Shown piece after piece: positions 37,497 to 50,036 of a DNA stretch of 64,000 bases. This DNA is from Pocillopora verrucosa (Eukaryota; Cnidaria; Anthozoa; Scleractinia; Pocilloporidae): contig NC_089325.1 in the NCBI RefSeq assembly GCF_036669915.1, positions 8,913,359-8,977,358 of the forward strand, read 5' to 3'. The first letter of the stretch is position 1; each line of letters opens with the position of its first letter. A program made the translations under genes and the position numbers. The notes under the pieces were generated by a model. The model ran no database searches. It saw only the letters and a program-made list of their open reading frames with translations, and was not told the DNA's origin.

Positions 37497-38687
37497 CTTT
37501 GCAATTTATCCGATATAAACAAATAATTCACTCAGACAGCTGTTTAATGCTTTTCAGGCACGCGAGAAATCTCGTGAAATCGCCAACTTCCTCCACCGGG
37601 ACAACCCCGCAATGCCATATGGGAATGGTTTTAAAAATTTCCCGCTCTGCTGGAAAATGGGAATGGTAAGGTTCACAAGAAAACAGGAATAATTTACTCA
37701 AATTAACTCAATCTTCTGCTCCTCTTACCGCAAAACATATTCCCAATGAAAGTTCCCTAAGTGTTAGCTTCCTAAGCTTCAGGAAACAGAACTCATCACC
37801 CATCAAGATGAAGATAAAATGGCTACTGTCTCGGATCAAGTGAGTAGCAAGGAAGGAGGGTTCTCCTCTCCCAAACAAGTCTTCCACGAAAAGTGCAAGT
37901 TTTCATTCACATTCATTTGATATTTATTTACATTGATTTTTTTTACATATACTAGTTCATTTGCCCAAACATAATGTTGGGTATACAGAGCTCAATGTAA
38001 ATTTGAAGTTTAAATATACTCTTTGGCTCTGAAACCATAGAAAGCAGTCTTTGCTAATGACATTTTTCTTATGCTCCCTTTAATGTCACCTATTCTCCCA
38101 CCATTTCTTGCTGGAACATTCTATCAATTCACTGAAATCTGAACAAGATACCCCATTGTATGCACTTGTGTTTTGCTTGTCATGCTTGTCAAGTATTTCA
38201 TGTTTGAAACTCATGATAGGTAAAGCTTTCTTTTTCACTATTTCACCTAAGAAACAAATTTGAGTTAGATGGAGTTTCACTCTACTTGTGGTATGTACAA
38301 TACAAATTGCCTAGTTTCCAGCCAAAAAAAATTCTGCTACTTATTTCCCACACAGCAAAGTGCAATGAAATACAAATCACATATTTCACCCATGGATTGA
38401 TAGTTTTGAGTGCAATGAAATACAGATCACATATTTCACCCATGGATTGATAGTTTTGATGAGCTTTTAGTAAACAAACTAGAGAGTAACAACAAATATC
38501 ATTTGAACTCATAAAAGTTCAGCTGAAAATATGTATTCTTTTAGCTGCAACTCCTAGCTACCAAATTAAGAAAAATAGCCTGTTTGGTAGGGAAAGAGAA
38601 AAAAAGGTAATTACATGAATCATCTTAGGGTAAAAAAATTCAGAAATTTTTTAAGTACCAACAAAAAATTATATTGAGGACACTTAT
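37497..38687. other. Region between coronin-7 and the HMG-box gene
   Basis: The coronin-7 upstream region (GC-richer near 37560-37650) and the 3' flank of the HMG-box gene, both minus-strand. It holds a 50-bp tandem duplication at 38361-38459. No other gene was recognised. Confidence 0.5.
38361..38459. repeat. Tandem duplication, two units of about 50 bp
   Basis: The unit starting tgcaatgaaatacaaatcac is repeated immediately, with one internal substitution (tacaaatcac / tacagatcac). Non-coding. Confidence 0.95.
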
Positions 38688-40760
38688 TTAAAATGGCAAG
38701 AAACTGGGAAACACACTACAGAAACTAAAGAAATGAATCTTGAGGAGAAGAGTGCATCTCTTGATAGTTGTCAAAACCACCATCTTCCCCGTGAGGGAAA
38801 GAAGCTGCGGCATCGGAATGTGTGGAATATTTAGCTGCATGGAGGCAAGGCTTTGTGGAGACAGTGGGTTGTTTAGAGTTGGTGATTCCACTGAGCTTCT
38901 CTGATCAGGAGAACCCTTGTTCAAAATGACTGCTGTGGTCTTTGGGGTTGATGATGCAACCGCTTTCTGTTTTGGAGTTTTGGTCCTTGCTTTCTTTACA
39001 GGAGGTTCTTTGGGGACCTTGTCTGATGTGTATTTTTTCATTTCTTTTTCATATCTCTCTTTATCTTTTTCATACATTTCATAGTAAACCTAAAAGATAA
39101 AAAAACAACCAATAAACAGTCTTTACATGTAAAGAAGTAGGTGATGACTTCAGAGACATTGTTGGCATTACCCGTATGTAAGAAATGCCAATATAATTCC
39201 AAGAGTCAGTTTAGCTTTTATATTGTTTTTAACTGTTTTCCTCTTCCTGCTAGAGGACTTTCCTATAGACAATGCAGGATTGAACAACGTGTAACATTGT
39301 ATAACAATGTCCTTTCTTTTCCAAACCTTTTTATCTTCAGTGTCCAAGTTATTCCATTCCTTGGCAAGTGACTTAGTTAACTCATGGTGTCCTATATGGG
39401 GATCCTTCTGATCATCTTGCATAACAGTGCGCTGCTGTTGGCAGTACATAAAGAAAGCATTGGCTGGTTTTTTAGGTGCATTTGGATCTTTGTCTTTGTC
39501 CTTGTCCTTTGAGTTATCACGTTTCTTGTTCTTTTTCACAGGTGGTGAGTCTGGACTCATAATTCACCAGGTAAGAGGGGAGAAGGTGCAGATTTTGGAA
39601 ATGCCTCTGAAACTATTTCTGAGAGTAGTTCAGCCTGGGGAGAGAAAAAAATTGCTATGTTAGATTTTTAGATTGAGATATGAAAAAAAAAAAAAAAAGC
39701 AAACAAACAAATGTAGCCATACATGTTGCATCCCAGTTAATTAAAGAGTCTTTAAAGGTAATACTTGATGATGACTCCCACACAAAAATTGGTTGGATAA
39801 ATCACTTCTTTTTACAACTAAACATTCAATGATGATGTGATATACTACAAGGTAATCAATGGAAATATAAAATTAAATTGAGCCTCACCTGAAATGGTGG
39901 CTGTGCAGCTCGATAGTCATCATTATACTCATCTAATCTGTCCTTGAGAAAGCTAAAAACATAATAGATTGAAAAACTAAGAGATATATTTATTTATCAT
40001 AACATATTCACCCTTTCAACTCCAGAAGTAATCATTAAATACTATCTTCTTAAAATTGTCGTACACTGACAACCAAACAGGTAATGAAAACTAGAAAATT
40101 ATCAGATTAGACATAGCCTTGGTAAACTTCAATTCTCTCAAACAGCCCGCAAAGAAACTTAAGGCCACCAGTTAGGGGAGTTAGCCTTTGAATCCTTTTA
40201 GTGAAATTGTTTATTTTTTTTTTTTAGCATATTCCTTAGTTATGATCACAACGATATTTTGTTGTTGCGAGACTTCTCTTTCTATCATTGCTTTTCTGTA
40301 ATTTTTCCCTAGTTCTTATTACATGTCAGCAGTAGCTCTTTCGCTGAATCGTACTCTGTTCATCTCTATCAGTAACAACTTGAGATAAAAGTTTTCTTTT
40401 CAAAATTATTTTATTGCTTCCAAGTTAGGAGACTATCGGTAAAATTCACCGAGACAGGCAAAATTCTCTTACCTTCGCTGTTTTCGATAGCGCTTTAGAA
40501 GAGTCTTAACATGGTATATACGATTGACTAATCTCTCGTTCTCCTGTGGATCAAAACAAAGTTAAGGTGATTTTCAACTTCGTCAACACTCAGTAATTAG
40601 TAGCCCTGCATTTCAAGATATGTAGTTCTCCCAAAACCGTAGCGTACATCACTGCTCGATCTGCCTGCAGTGTTTAAGTAAAGTAAAGTATTTTGTTTGC
40701 ACACAGTGTCGTGATCTGTAAAAAGATCGAAAGACACATTTTGATCTTCTTCATCCGCCA
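38688..40760 (-). CDS. TFPT/INO80F-like coiled coil plus HMG-box protein (Nhp10-like)
   Basis: Probable nuclear chromatin protein. Exons on minus: the first coding exon from ATG 40760 (MADEEDQNVSFDLF; its donor is unresolved), 40473-40543, 39889-39952, 39327-39634 and 38688-39089. Exons 2-3 read ENERLVNRIYHVKTLLKRYR and FLKDRLDEYNDDYRAAQPP, matching the conserved core of the INO80 subunit TFPT (Amida; NER..NR...V....R........FL...LD.Y.DDYRA.Q). Exons 4-5 hold an HMG box (DPNAPKKPANAFFMYCQQQR, KSLAKEWNNL, YYEMYEKDKERYEKEMKKY) after a Lys/Asp-rich linker, then a basic and Ser/Pro-rich tail. In exon 4 the upstream frame (LLPGEL) ends at TGA overlapping the ATG at 39560 (MSPDSPPVKKNKK) as ATGA. 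A second frame change near 38800-38860 would give a more natural C-terminus (DGGFDNYQEMHSSPQDSFL, stop 38725-38727). One inserted base at each point restores a single protein. Confidence 0.75.
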
Positions 40761-42536
40761 TGTTAAATTCTAGCACTACCCAGAGGCCATTGCGTTCATA
40801 TTTCTTTTGACAGTTTCACGGTAGTCCCTCAGGGATTCTCGGTTTCCTCCTAATGAGAGATGCTACTGGAGACGAGGTTGCAGTCCCTAAATTTTCCTCA
40901 ACGATTTTTCGTCACTTTTTCTAATGGTTTTCACTTCATTTGAACAACTAACCATACTGTGCGTAAAAAGGAAAAAAAAAAAGCAAAAATTGAACTTGTT
41001 AATTTCATCTAGACCCACAAAAAAAATTGATAGGGTAAAAAAAAGCTGTGCCTTGCATCATACTAGAGATTTTACGTGGAGGGTGCTATCCTCTATCTCG
41101 AATCAACGCGCTTGTTGCAACAAAGCGATTCAGCTCCTCTTCTCTATCAGCGTTTATTACAAAAAGGTAAACATCAAGTCCAATTGTTAATAGGCGTGGG
41201 CGACCGACAAGAAACCCCTAGCTACTTTTGCCATTTCAGCGATACCACGAAAATCTCAGTGTTATAGCTGCTAGTGTTAGCTGTTTGATGAATGTCTCAA
41301 AATGCAGTTAACTTCACGTAACTCACTGAAAAGAATAATGGAATTTCATTTACTCAAATACTTTTAAGTGACAAAACGGTCGCTTGAAAATTTCACTCTG
41401 TGACATCCATCTATTAGGGCCTTTCCGCACTTGCGAAAAAGTTGTTTCTTTTGAAAATTTTTCTGTCATCACCAACATTTTTCAAGTAGGGATGCTTTGT
41501 CGCGACTTGATAATTTTTGCCGAAGCGGAAAAATCTTCAAACACGCCGCCGATAGAATTTGTCCTGGGTAAAAACTGGACAAAATCGACTGAATAAACAA
41601 AACTGTGATAAACTTGTCTATCATTTGTCGTAATATTGATCGCGAATATTGTCTTTTATCGCTTAAGTCGGGGATTCTAAAATTTTAAAACGACTTAGGA
41701 TAAATCCTTGAAATTGGAGTCGCACAGAATCCTTTGCCAAACTATGCTGGCCGGTCTTATGAACAGATCAGGCGCTGACGGAATTTGACGGCTTTGACAT
41801 TATGGATGCGAATGTAACTGACGAAACCAAAATTTGCCCTTTGATTTTATCGGGAAAATTCTAGGTTTGTCTGCTAATGCGGAAAGGCCATTACATACGA
41901 AAATTACAGAATCCTCAGATTATTTTGAGAAACGTCGGTGTCCACGGGTTATGATACATTATGGGTACAAAATCACGTTTAACCATTCTATTCCCAGGTT
42001 TCAACTCAAATGCATTGTAAAGACAGATGCAACATTCTTCTGCATTCAGATGGATAACAAAAGTCACAATGTTTTCGTATTAGCCTTAGTTAGGTGGTAA
42101 TTACTGAAGAAGTAATGTTTATACAGTACAATCATTTCAACCTGAATCTTTTGTTTTAAAGTCATCTCACGATTGTTATATTAAAACAAAATGTAATGTT
42201 TCGATTAAGTGACTAACAATAGGTTCAGTTGGCTTATTAAGAATCGTTTTGCGGACTGTGCCGTTAACTACCGTAAAAGCAACGACACCTCACCGATTGT
42301 AATTTCTATTAAATGGTCAACCTACATGTGTCCAATCCACCTTCGTAGGGGAGACAATTCGTCGCCCTTTTAAATTTCTAAATCACAGGATCATCTAGCA
42401 ATCATATAGGTGCACAAATGAAATCTTGAACAAAGGCTGCTTTCTGAGCCTCACAGACCCAGAAGGATTAACAGCTTCCTTGTGATAAAACAAAGCGCTG
42501 AATCAAACAACTGAAGATACAAAAACTCCTTGCTTC
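40761..42536. other. Region between the HMG-box gene and the mucin-like gene
   Basis: Upstream flank of the HMG-box gene and 3' flank of the mucin-like gene, both minus-strand. Holds a MITE (41417-41890). Open frames here show no exon structure or homology. Confidence 0.5.
41417..41890. mobile_element. PIF/Harbinger-like MITE
   Basis: 474 bp with terminal inverted repeats GGCCTTTCCGCA (41418-41429) and TGCGGAAAGGCC (41878-41889). TTA is on both sides (41414-41416 and 41891-41893). No transposase. The short TIR and 3-bp duplication fit a PIF/Harbinger-type non-autonomous element, different from the one at 23091. Confidence 0.7.
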
Positions 42537-45500
42537 CTAAATCAGCTCTGATTTTTCCTTACTTAACTCTTGCGGACCATCGCCAAAGGTAAGAACAGGA
42601 TTATCATAACCTGCGCCGAATCAGCCAAGGAACTCTCCTGACTATCTATCAAAAGTTGACGACTTCCAACCGACCCCGCTGACCTGGAAACGTCTTCTTT
42701 AGATTCAGCAACAGTCATTTGATTGTCCGACAGCCTTGGAAGGTTCCACTCTGGCATACCCAATGCGCCGACATTAAATTTATCTTGTTGATGAGCATCA
42801 CCATTGGTTGTGCCAGTTAGTTTACCGCGGCCTCTAGCAGGTGACCTATTGAAAGAATACGCTCCAACTTTAAATTCATCATCAGCGTTGGGATCAGCAG
42901 CTGTCGCATCCATTTCCACAGGTTCTCCATAGTAGTTCACCCTGGAGTAGGAACTCGCACGAGGGATACCATGAAATCGCCTTAGTTCATAATGTGTGTC
43001 GTTGGTAAGGAAAAAGCTTCCCTCACGTCGATCCTTGCGACATCGGAAAATAAGCACACAGATGCCGACGAAGAAAACAACAGCCATCAAGGTACCAAAT
43101 CCTATGTAAAGATAAAACGCAATTTTATTGCTCTTGGCTTCGGTTGTTGGGGCCTGTGTAACTGGTGACGTGGGACGAACCACTTCCAACTTACTCGCCT
43201 TGAACTTTTTTTCTCCCAGAGTTACACTAAAGTTTCCGCTGTCGACAATTTTCTTTAAAACTTGTACCACATTTTTTAATCCACCTGATTGGTGAATAGT
43301 CATAGGAACTCGAATTGAACCACATGCAATATTCCCCATCACAATTGCCGATCTTGGAATCCTAAGTTTACTGGATACTTCCATCCGCACCGCCTCTCGA
43401 AAATCGTTCTCCCTATCTTTGTTGCTCTTGACGTAGTTACAATCTCCATCAAACGACAACAACGGTCTCATTGTCATAAACAAGTGGTTGTTCAGTCACT
43501 ACTTGTGAAGATGAAGGAGTTGGTTTTCTCGCGGTGGTCGCTGATGAGATAACGATCGATTTTGAAGCCACAGTATTTGATGTCGTTGAACTACCAAAGA
43601 GTTGTCATTGTGTTTACTGGTCCAATTTCAGAGATCGACGCTGAAACAGTTGGACTACCTGCGAGCATTGAACGCGACGATGTTGGGGTAACTTTAAGAC
43701 TTGAGCTCGAAGTTGTACTACTACCTGCAGCACCTGAAGTTAAAGAGGCTGTGGGAGTTGCCGAGACTGATACGGAAGGTACACCACTAACAACAGGATT
43801 CGAGCTTGAAAGTGCCTCACTGACAAAAGGACTTGTACTTGAAAGTGCTGCACTAACAACAGAACTCGAGCTTGAAAGTGCTGTACTAACAATAGGACTT
43901 GTGTTTGAAAGTAAAGTAGTAGCTGTACGGCGTGAACTTGAAAGTGCTGCACTAACAACAGAACTTGTACTTGAAAGTGTAGCTATAGCTGTACGGCGTG
44001 AACTTGAAAGTGCTGCACTTTACAACAGGACTTGTGCTTGAAAGTGCTGCCGTAACTGTAGAGCGTGAGCTTGAAGGTACCACAATGCTTGAGCTTGATT
44101 TTACTTGTGTGAAAAACGGCTTGAGCTCGGAATAACTACAGGACTTGAAGGAGCTGCACTAAAAGCACGACTTGAACTCGAAGATGCAGGTAAAGCTAAA
44201 GACCTAGACCTTGAAGACGCTGCTCCAACCACAGGACTTGAGCTTGAAGAGCTGTGCTAACTGCAAGACGTGAACTAGAAGGTACAGGTGACGCTATAGA
44301 TCTGAAGCTTGAAGACGCTACACTATCTATGGGACTTGAGCTCGAAGGTGCTGGAATAACTGAGAAACTTGAGCTTGAAGATGCTGGGATAACCATACCA
44401 CTTGAGCTTGAGGGCGTCGCACTAACTAAAGGAATTGAGCTTGAAGGCACTGCACTAACCACAGGACTTAAGCTTGAAGGCACTGCACTAACCACAGGAC
44501 TTGAGCTCGAAGGCACTGCACTAACTACAGAACTTGAACTTGAAGGCACATCACTAACTACAGGACTTGAGCTTAAAGATGCTGGAAAAACTGCTGGACT
44601 TGAGCTTGAAGATGCCATATTAATTACAGAGCTTGGGCTTGAATGGACTGGAGTAACTGCTGAAGTTGAGCTGGAAGGCATCACATTAACTGCAGGACTT
44701 GAGCTTGAAGATACAGTAGCAACTGCTGGACTTGAAGGTGCCATACTAACAGCAGGACTCAAGCTTGAAGGCGCCGAACTAACTGCTGGACTTGCGCTTG
44801 GAGATGCTGGAGTAACTACTTGACTTGAGCTTGAAGATACCGCACTAACTACACGACTTGGGCTCGGGTGTGAACTGCCCACTGCAGGTCTTGAACTTGA
44901 AAGCACTGCACTAGCTACAGGGGTTGAGCTTGAAAGCACCACACGTATTGTAGGGGCTGACATTGAAAGCAACGTACTAGCCACTGGGGATGAGCTAAAG
45001 GCACCGTACTAGTCATAGGGCTTGAGCTTGATAGCACCGTTCTAACCAGAGCAGTTGAGCTTGAAGACACTTCACAGTCATTGGGGTCGAGCTTAAAGTC
45101 GACGTACTCACAACAGCACTTGACTTTGCAAGTGCTTCACTGACAACAGTACTGGAGCTTGAGGCTGCCGGATTGACGACAGGACTTCGGCTTGAAGGTG
45201 AAGCATTAACTACTAAGCTTGAACTTGGAACTGCTGCACTAACTGTAGGGCCTGAGCTTGAAGGAGCTGGAATAGCTGAAGAAGTTACGCTGAGGGAAAC
45301 TGCGGGAACTGAGGTTGGAGGTGCTGCACTTGCTATTGACTTTCTTGAGTTTAAAGATGACGAGTTTCCTATAGCTGCCCTTCTCTGTCTACTATGAACG
45401 CGGTTGTATTCTTCCCGAAACGCTTCTAGAATGATGTTTTCAATTTTTCTTCCAGAAGAGAAAGTGATTTCTCTTGACTCTAGGCGATTTCCATTGTTTC

Positions 45501-48500
45501 CTGTGAAATTGAGGTCCTTAGGTCTGGGTGTTTTCATTGAAATCACATTCTAGAAAGAGAAAGATAAAAAAAACCTCGATGAGTTCGAGAAAAAAGTAAG
45601 CAAGGATCGAGGATTGGGGTCAGTTAACCCACACAAGGAACACTTAATCCGGCCACAACAAATTTTACTGACTGATATAACTATTCCAATTGAACACGAT
45701 GATAGTCGCAAATAATATCATATTAATTCACAAAACTATAATTTAGTGATCAACTGAAACCACACCAAGCTTCAAAAGTGAAGGAGTCGGAGTATGGCAT
45801 ACAGGCTCTAAAACCTTCGCGGGGCTTATTTTACCAATATCTACATCTAATCAAAGTTCATTACTAAAATGCACATTTTCCAAAAAGGTAAGTTGAAATC
45901 TTAATAATTTGGCGAGTTGTGAAAAACATATTCGTGGAAAAGTTAAAAATTATCCAGGTGTCATAATCTCCGTTAGAAGTGAACATTTGGAAGCAAACGG
46001 CATCATTCGGGAGATTCTATTCCAACTTAGTAGCACTTTGTTCTCAGCAAACACGAAACGTTAAAAAAGAAAAAAAAAAAAAAGAGGTCCTGGCTCTGAC
46101 TTTGGTTTTCTACCGAGGACCCAAATGGCGCAAACTTCTAAATCTTCTAACTGAAAAAGAAAATGTCTTGCCGAGAGTGACAAGTGTTGGTAATTTTCCC
46201 AGCCTTCAACCTTACTTTTCACTTGGTTTACGCATACTAGACCACCAAAAACGTGGTCGTGAAAGCTACCTGGAGAAAACGTGACTGAAAAAACTATCCT
46301 TTCCTGCAAAGCGCCACCATGCCTTCTGTGAAGGTCAGGGGTTCAACTACATCATTGGCTGGCGGTTCACAGTGGGAGCGCGATGTTGACATAATTCTTC
46401 GAGGGGGCGTGAAATGCTTCTTAACCTCTGGAAGACGAAGACTCGCAATACGATTCCACATGATGTCTCCTCTTCAAATGAATTCATAGAAATTGTGGGA
46501 TTGACAGAGCGCCTTGAAATTTGGCCCAAACGTTTGCTGAACGAAGAGGAACGGAATTTTTTTTTTCCTTCCTTCCTAGTGGCCTCGAAAGGCGACACGT
46601 CTGCAAATACTCGACAGAGAAAATCGATAAATTGATAGGTACACTGAAATGTTCACACTCTTTGAGAGAATGATCTTTTATGACTGTCACTATGCAGTTA
46701 CACTTCGTGATCGATCAAGTTTAATACCCGATTTATTCGCCCGATTGGCATTTCAATTCAGTTTTAAGTAAAACAGCCCTCACTACATGCCCTCTTCTCT
46801 ATCAAACTAACCAACTGATGACATATTGCACTAATATGACTCTGAATTCTCTGTAATAATACAGGATAGGATATTATAACATTTAAACAAAAATGTAGCA
46901 AGCTACCTTTTCATCAGCTGCCTTGCCACTTTCTTTGACCATCCTTATTATTAGTTTGGTTTCCAAGGGTAACAAACCTTAAAGATAAAAAAGTCATCAC
47001 CTTCAGAAATGGCACAAGGTGTAATTTCTATTTAAATCACTAACAATACTTGTAATTTGAAAGAAAAAATTAATCATAATCAATTTTTAATGAAAATATC
47101 TTCCAGTATTTTTTGAAATGTGCTTTTAGTTCTGTTATTCCAAACACTGACCTTCCAACAAACTTGAAATTGAAAGAAGTGGCTCAAATCAAGTGCCACT
47201 TACTATCAGGCAACTGTGGGACAAAAATCATACAAAAAGTTTTTTCAGTGTGAGATCCTTTGATAAGGCTGGGATGCCCTCTCCTTTAAATTGGCCACTA
47301 AATACTATTGATAGGCAACTGCGGGGACAAAATAAAGAGTAAATCACCTTATGACACTCCCACAAACAAACAATGTATTGCCTTTGTAGTGTGAGAGCCT
47401 CTTTCCAGTAACAACTGAAATGAAGAGAAAAAATAGTGGCTTGTTTCCTTACTATCAGGCAACTGTGGGACAAAATAACTAAAGAGTAAATTGAACAATG
47501 TATTGCCTTTGTAGTGTGAGAGCCTCTTTCCAGTAACAACTAAGACAAATATTGTTTCCTGTATCATACCTCTGTTCTGTGCTACAGTCAATATCTGTGG
47601 AACCTCTGTAGTGACTGCACACATATCAAAAAATTTGGCTTTCTCTAACAGCCATGGAAGAAAGTTTTCTTTTCTAATGGAAATGTATTTCCTGTAATGA
47701 TATCAAAAAGTTTTTCAAAATGATGTTGACAAACCCATCATTATTAAGGTGAATTGCTGGGAAATGATGAGAAATGACATATATTACTGGAAAATTAAAC
47801 TGTGTGATTAGATGGAAAGTCTAGGAATACAAAATAAAATTTTGGTACTGATAGAAGATATGGACAAAAACCTACAACACAGACAACATGCACTGGATTA
47901 GGGTTCAGGGAACCTAATGAGCAACTGTGGCTGGAGCTGATAGCACAAGAAACATCACAATTTAACATAAAAGAGGGCAATGATAAGCTCCCATACAGCT
48001 CAAGGGTATTTTTAATGTGATGATGGCTTCAGAGGCATTATCCAAGCCGGCATAATGACTCTCTTGAGAGAAACTTTAAAAAATCCCTTTCTCTCATGAA
48101 AAATTTCCTTAGCCCTGGGAATGCCCCAGCAGGGAGCATTTAAGGCTCAGCAGAGCCTATTATCAGTGTTTTAGTCATAATCTTAAACTAGTTATAGTTC
48201 TCACTAGAGCTGCCCCCGCCCTACAGTACCATTTTCTTTTTTTTTTTTTTTTGAGTTGGGCTTGTTGTTTACAGTTGTGTAGTTATGACCATTTGCGGGA
48301 AAAACGTTGATACCTTGCGGCCGTGCAAGCGATCAAATCGAGATTTTTTTGGTTACGATCAACCGAAAACACCTACATTCTCTCTTCTCCAGTCTTCCTC
48401 TATACTAGGACAAATCTCGTGTCAAAGACGCCGATCCTAAAAGTCCTCGCGCGCGTGTCTTTTTACTGGCAGCCCATGACCATTTGCGGGAAAAACGTTG

Positions 48501-50036
48501 ATACCTTGCGGCCGTGCAAGCGATCAAATCGAGATTTTTTCTGGTTATGATCGACCGAAAATACCCACATTCCCTCTTCTCCAGTCTTCTCTATATTACG
48601 CGCGGGGAGTCCTAAGGTGCCTCCTCGGGTTTTTGGCCCTCTGGGGCCAAAAACCCTGCGGGGGCAAAGAAAAGGCTCATGAGAGAAAAGACTCGTTCAT
48701 CAAACTACTTTCCCTAGACCATCAAAAGCAGTTTTGGACTAAAGAGATGTTCTGTAGTGAATAAAAAACGCAAAGAAACTCTCCGAAGAATAAATATCAA
48801 CGAACATCATGGTCGCGATCAGATCACACTAAGTAAACCTACACAGCTGAAGGAACGAATATTTTTTCCCAAAACAAAAACTTCTCACCGTAGTGGTAGT
48901 GTCTTACGCATCTAAATTATTCACATTATTCTTTTAAATAATTTATCAAAACTCAAGACGGACTATCATTCTGAAATGAGAACAAAGCATATCAATTTTG
49001 TCGCGTGGCAAAATAACTAGCGGAATTCAAATATAGTAATTTGTTTCCAGTGTGAGCGCGAACCAAATATCGGAGCAAAGTCCGCATAAGAATATACAAT
49101 ATAGGTGACTCTCACAATTAAGCATTTTTTCGTAAGCTGGAAAAAATAAAACACTTTGGCGTTGCTTCAATGTTTTTAGCGAAAATTGTCGCGACAGTTG
49201 AGGCGAAGGGTTTCAAGAGGGGCCAAACCTAATTACGTGCCGCCGGAAAAAGACTGGCTTAATAAAATTTTTGACAGTTTCAGATCCATTCAGGTCCTTT
49301 ACACGAGAAAATTTTGATGCTTGAGCGATCTAACATCTCAGACCGCGAAAATGTACCTCAACTATTCAAGCTCGGAGACAATGGCAATTATTCGCTGCTT
49401 GAGTCTCAAAGAAGTCTTATATAATAACAAAACACCTCCTTAAAACAACAAGAATTAAACAAAGCGAATGATTTTACCGATCTTGTACACTAGCCAATGT
49501 CTGAAATGAGCCGTGAGATTCAAAGCCGCCATCTCGTGCTCGTTGAAGGATAACAAATTCATTCCCTAAATTGGCTTGATCTGCTCCTAGGAAAGATGTT
49601 TGCAACTTTTCAGCATCAATCATCGAAGAGCCAAGGTCTGCAATAAGTAAGATCCTTGATTTCTGCCAAACATTTGCTGTATCAGAAGCTGAAAGGTTAA
49701 AAAAATAGAATCAATGAGGCTGAATGCACAAAAGGCGATATTTCTCAATAATTACATTATTCAATATTTTTTCCATGGCACGAAACATTTCGTAGCATGC
49801 AACGTGTACATCGTAAGACCCGCGAATGAATGAGTTCATTCTATCTAATACATTGCGTAAACTATTTCTTTGCAGATGCTATGGAAAGCGATGTGATTTA
49901 CTTCATTATCTATAATGTGCTTACCTCTGCTAATGAAAGCACCAATTCCAAGATAAAGGAATATGCTGGCAAGCATCGTCGAGGTCTTGTAACTCTTAAA
50001 AATCCTTCGTTTGTAAACAAAATGAGATAATTTCAT
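42537..50036 (-). CDS. Mucin-like type I membrane protein with Ser-rich repeat stalk
   Basis: Not a family I can name. Exons on minus: 49925-50036 (ATG 50036; hydrophobic MLASIFLYLGIGAFIS, a likely signal peptide), 49478-49688, 47570-47691, 46907-46977, then a long exon from 45549. Phases agree throughout the N-terminal part. That ectodomain (VWQKSRILLIADLGSSM, NEFVILQRARDGGFESHGS, NFLPWLLEKAKFFDM) has no family I recognise. The stalk (about 45300-43500) is a Ser/Val/Pro repeat of about 11 residues (VPSSSSPVVSA), a likely O-glycosylation region. It is followed by a domain with FREAVRMEVSSKLRIPRSAI and GSIRVPM, one TM helix (FYLYIGFGTLMAVVFFVGIC), basic RCRKDRR and a cytoplasmic tail ending most naturally in GYDNPVLTFGDGPQELSKEK (stop 42537-42539). 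The frame shifts by one base at about 45070, 45003, 44235, 43460 and 42611. The architecture resembles coral surface or skeletal-matrix mucin-like proteins, which is an inference. Confidence 0.7.
43780..45250 (-). repeat. Coding minisatellite, about 33-bp period
   Basis: Many imperfect copies of a 33-bp unit (plus-strand core 'gagcttgaaggcactgca') encode the 11-residue Ser-rich repeat of the mucin-like gene. Phase slips of one base occur within the array. Confidence 0.85.
47205..47545. repeat. Intronic partial tandem duplication
   Basis: A block with 'caatgtattgcctttgtagt' and 'gagcctctttccagtaacaac' occurs at 47371-47417 and 47494-47540. It is preceded in each case by the 'ggcaactg(t/c)gg.gacaaaa' motif, which occurs a third time at 47210. 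It lies in an intron of the mucin-like gene. Confidence 0.8.
48288..48596 (+). repeat. Direct repeat pair, about 115 bp, 190 bp apart
   Basis: Copies at about 48288-48404 and 48478-48596 both start accatttgcgggaaaaacg and include 'accttgcggccgtgcaagcg'. They are nearly identical at first and drift at the end. They lie in an intron of the mucin-like gene and are GC-richer than the surroundings. Class unknown. Confidence 0.85.
48627..48656. other. Perfect 13-bp hairpin
   Basis: GGGTTTTTGGCCC, loop TCTG, GGGCCAAAAACCC. It lies just after the second copy of the 48.3-48.6 kb repeat, so it may be the end of that element. Confidence 0.85.

Noticed and set aside
41384..41596. Plus-strand frame of 70 codons
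   Set aside because: Falls largely inside a non-coding MITE.
43562..44823. Long plus-strand frames (43562-44041, 44254-44823) with LELE/ALTTGLELEG repeats
   Set aside because: Antisense shadows of the Ser-rich minisatellite of the minus-strand mucin-like gene; a repeat with no stops reads open on both strands.
46061..46690. Overlapping frames on both strands near 46-46.7 kb
   Set aside because: They lie in an intron of the mucin-like gene, overlap each other, and end in homopolymer-derived Lys or Phe runs.
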